From NCBI GenBank assembly GCA_025642065.1, contig JAODUP010000045.1, positions 717,001-781,000 of the forward strand: a DNA stretch of 64,000 nt, written 5' to 3'. Every line of letters starts with the position of its first letter. Positions within the stretch are counted from its first letter, which is position 1. This document shows, piece by piece, positions 62,036 through 64,000 of the stretch. The translations under genes were made by a program, and so were the position numbers. This DNA is from Paralvinella palmiformis (lineage: Eukaryota; Annelida; Polychaeta; Terebellida; Alvinellidae). Below the pieces are notes generated by a model. It saw only the letters and a program-made list of their open reading frames with translations. It did no database searches and was not told where the DNA came from.

Positions 62036-63114
62036 TTATACACAAACATCGCTTGTTTTGTAAGAAATTCCAAGTTCAAAAATTAAAACTGTTGGATTTC
62101 CGAATGGTGACGTGGCAGGTATCGACCACCCTGTCCACATGTTTAACATGGGCCAGTCTCTATTGGTCTAATACTGAAAATAATTATTTGATGATTTTGT
62201 TGTTTAAATTATTAATCGTAGCCGAATAGGATATATTAAATATGTTCATAATTGTAGACGAACAAGATGAAAATATATTACATTAATCTGTAAATGTTTG
62301 TCTGTGTGTGTGCGCACGCGCATGCACGCGTGTGTTTGCCTTATTAGTAATAACTCAGTGAAAGGATTATGGATAGATCTAGAACCAGAGTTTTAGTCTT
62401 TAGAATCTACCTATGCATAACACTAAACAATACGTATGAACAAGTACAACATGTGCTTGTAACCAAGCATCCTTAATGGGGACTGTAAAATATTTATTTG
62501 TCATCAGTACATTGAAGCATGGTTGTTATCACATCATAATTCTTACAGGATTGGTTTTAAAGAATATATTCTATCATTTTCACCTGTCAAAAACATATAC
62601 TTCAGAAGGTAATTCGCTGTTATATTTTACCATATACAGGAGGACAAAGTGGAAGAGTTCTGAACCATAAACTCGAATGAATGAAATATATTAAATAACA
62701 AAATCAGGTTTAGTATAAAACTTGTATAACAGGCATATAACACAGAATTAAAATTGTCTATCTATTTTGTATTCACTACTCTTTGGTTGAAATGAACCGG
62801 TTTATTCTGACAGAATACGACACCTTGTTATGAACAAAAGAAATAAGAAGTAGAAATACAAGTCGTTGTTGATTATATACAAACATTAGATTTCGAACAT
62901 TGTGAAAACAATATTATGTCAGTTGAAATATTGCCTTCTTATGGCCATACAGTAGTCTAAATGGACCAAGGAAGATCCAAACACTTTCTGTTATAGAGAA
63001 ATAAGTCATTCAATAACTGCATATATTTAAAATCCAATTTTCTATTACTAAATTTAGTAGCATTAAATTAAAAGGGTCACAACCAATTTTCACATAACTT
63101 GATACTCGTCTCCC
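62036..63114. other. spacer without recognised genes
   Basis: Contains a short GT/GC-alternating run at about 62303-62335 and a possible SINE C trace near 62937-62985. No coding signal. Confidence 0.4.
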
Positions 63115-63116
63115 CA

Positions 63117-63205
63117 TAATAATAATAATAATAATAAAAATGCAAAATTTGTATAGCGCCCTATATAATCTGTAAGAAGATTATTGTAAGGCATTTTTAA
63201 TTACA
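63117..63205 (-). repeat. SINE/LINE 3' tail fragment of the GCGCTATA type
   Basis: Minus strand: AGATTATATAGGGCGCTATA, CAAATTTTGCATTTTTATT and ATT repeats (63118-63137). This is the same 3' end as in SINE A at about 18350-18402. Confidence 0.7.
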
Positions 63206-63471
63206 ATTATCCCTAGGGTGATAGTTAGCAAAATGTCAAAAAAAAGTGGTGTTAATCGATTGACTGTCAAGTCTTATTTTAACGTAATTTCGACCCATAA
63301 ATATTGTAGATTATGTTTGATATATTTATATGGGATACTGTATGTGATATATGCATGTCGTTGCTTTTGGAGGCATGGATCAAAGTTGGAATCGATAATA
63401 ACTTCTTTTATTTAGTGAAACATCCCTACTTGTAAGACAATCTGGTTTTTAAACAACAAATAGTTACGAAC

Positions 63472-63489
63472 TTATATATATATATATAT

Positions 63490-63541
<52 letters not shown>
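63472..63541. repeat. long (AT)n microsatellite
   Basis: About 68 bases of alternating AT with one small interruption. It is the longest of roughly twenty such runs in the window; others of note are at 7461-7493, 11228-11263, 11957-12001, 32922-32956 and 52864-52912. Confidence 0.97.
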
Positions 63542-63543
<2 letters not shown>

Positions 63544-64000
63544 TAAAATGTGGTAGCATGTGACACAAAGCTCTTTGGAGCATGTATGGGAACGCAGTAA
63601 TTTCATGCCTTAAATTTTCGGTTGTAAATATGTTGTGACATAGAATGATCAAATCTTTAAATAGTACGTATTGTTACTAAATAGTTGGCATGGTCGTTAT
63701 TATAAAGTTTAATCTTTTGAGGTTAAATGGTAGTTCTGATAAAAGGTGTAGAAATAACAAACATCAGATAACGTATTCAGTTCAAACTTTTACCATCATC
63801 TTATCAACATAGGGACATCCCGAAATTTCAGTTCATCTAGTTAGATATTACTGCAACTGTCAGTATCTTCACTAAAGTCTGATGAAGATTGTACTTTCAA
63901 TGTTACATATACCACCTTGTGGAATATAGATAAGGCTAAATATGTTATTAATATTCACCTGTTCAGGGTTACTTTATGAAGAAAATAATATAAATGTTTT

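Overview
This is animal nuclear DNA. Its genes are split by canonical GT-AG introns, with AT-rich spacers, very many (AT)n and (CA)n microsatellites, tRNA-headed SINEs, and decayed LINEs and DNA transposons. Gene content, long introns and the repeat mix suggest a lophotrochozoan, most likely a mollusc and possibly a gastropod. That placement is inference from recall; no search was run. There are no bacterial genes, operons or CRISPR arrays.

Layout. 1-5 kb: seven exons of CSTF1 (mRNA 3'-end cleavage factor, minus strand), running off the left edge and lacking a recognisable first exon. 5-27 kb: a repeat-rich spacer. It holds two CR1/Jockey-like LINE fragments, a pogo/Tigger-like remnant, a MULE-like transposase fragment, an L2/CR1-like LINE with an expanded trinucleotide tail, a 1.4-kb hAT-like element and several SINE families. 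27.25-42.55 kb: a complete 12-exon Smoothened gene (SMO, plus strand). The splice phases are consistent and give 1064 codons plus stop. 43-50 kb: spacer with SINEs and a broken mobile-element gene carrying a PIN-like motif. 50.6-51.6 kb: an intronless rhodopsin-class GPCR. 51.9-56.5 kb: LINE and hAT remnants. 56.7-59.6 kb: an intronless iduronate-2-sulfatase-like gene with a one-base frameshift near its 3' end, next to an inverted, degraded partial copy of itself. 59.6-64 kb: spacer with weak repeats.

The genes do not form a shared pathway. SMO is the Hedgehog signal transducer, CSTF1 acts in polyadenylation, the sulfatase would act in lysosomal glycosaminoglycan breakdown, and the GPCR is an orphan receptor. 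The observations most worth following are the features of the SMO tail and ligand pocket, a miRNA-precursor-like hairpin in SMO intron 3, the sulfatase gene with its inverted copy, and a tRNA-SINE whose 3' end resembles that of a LINE in the same window. I found no clearly new biological system.
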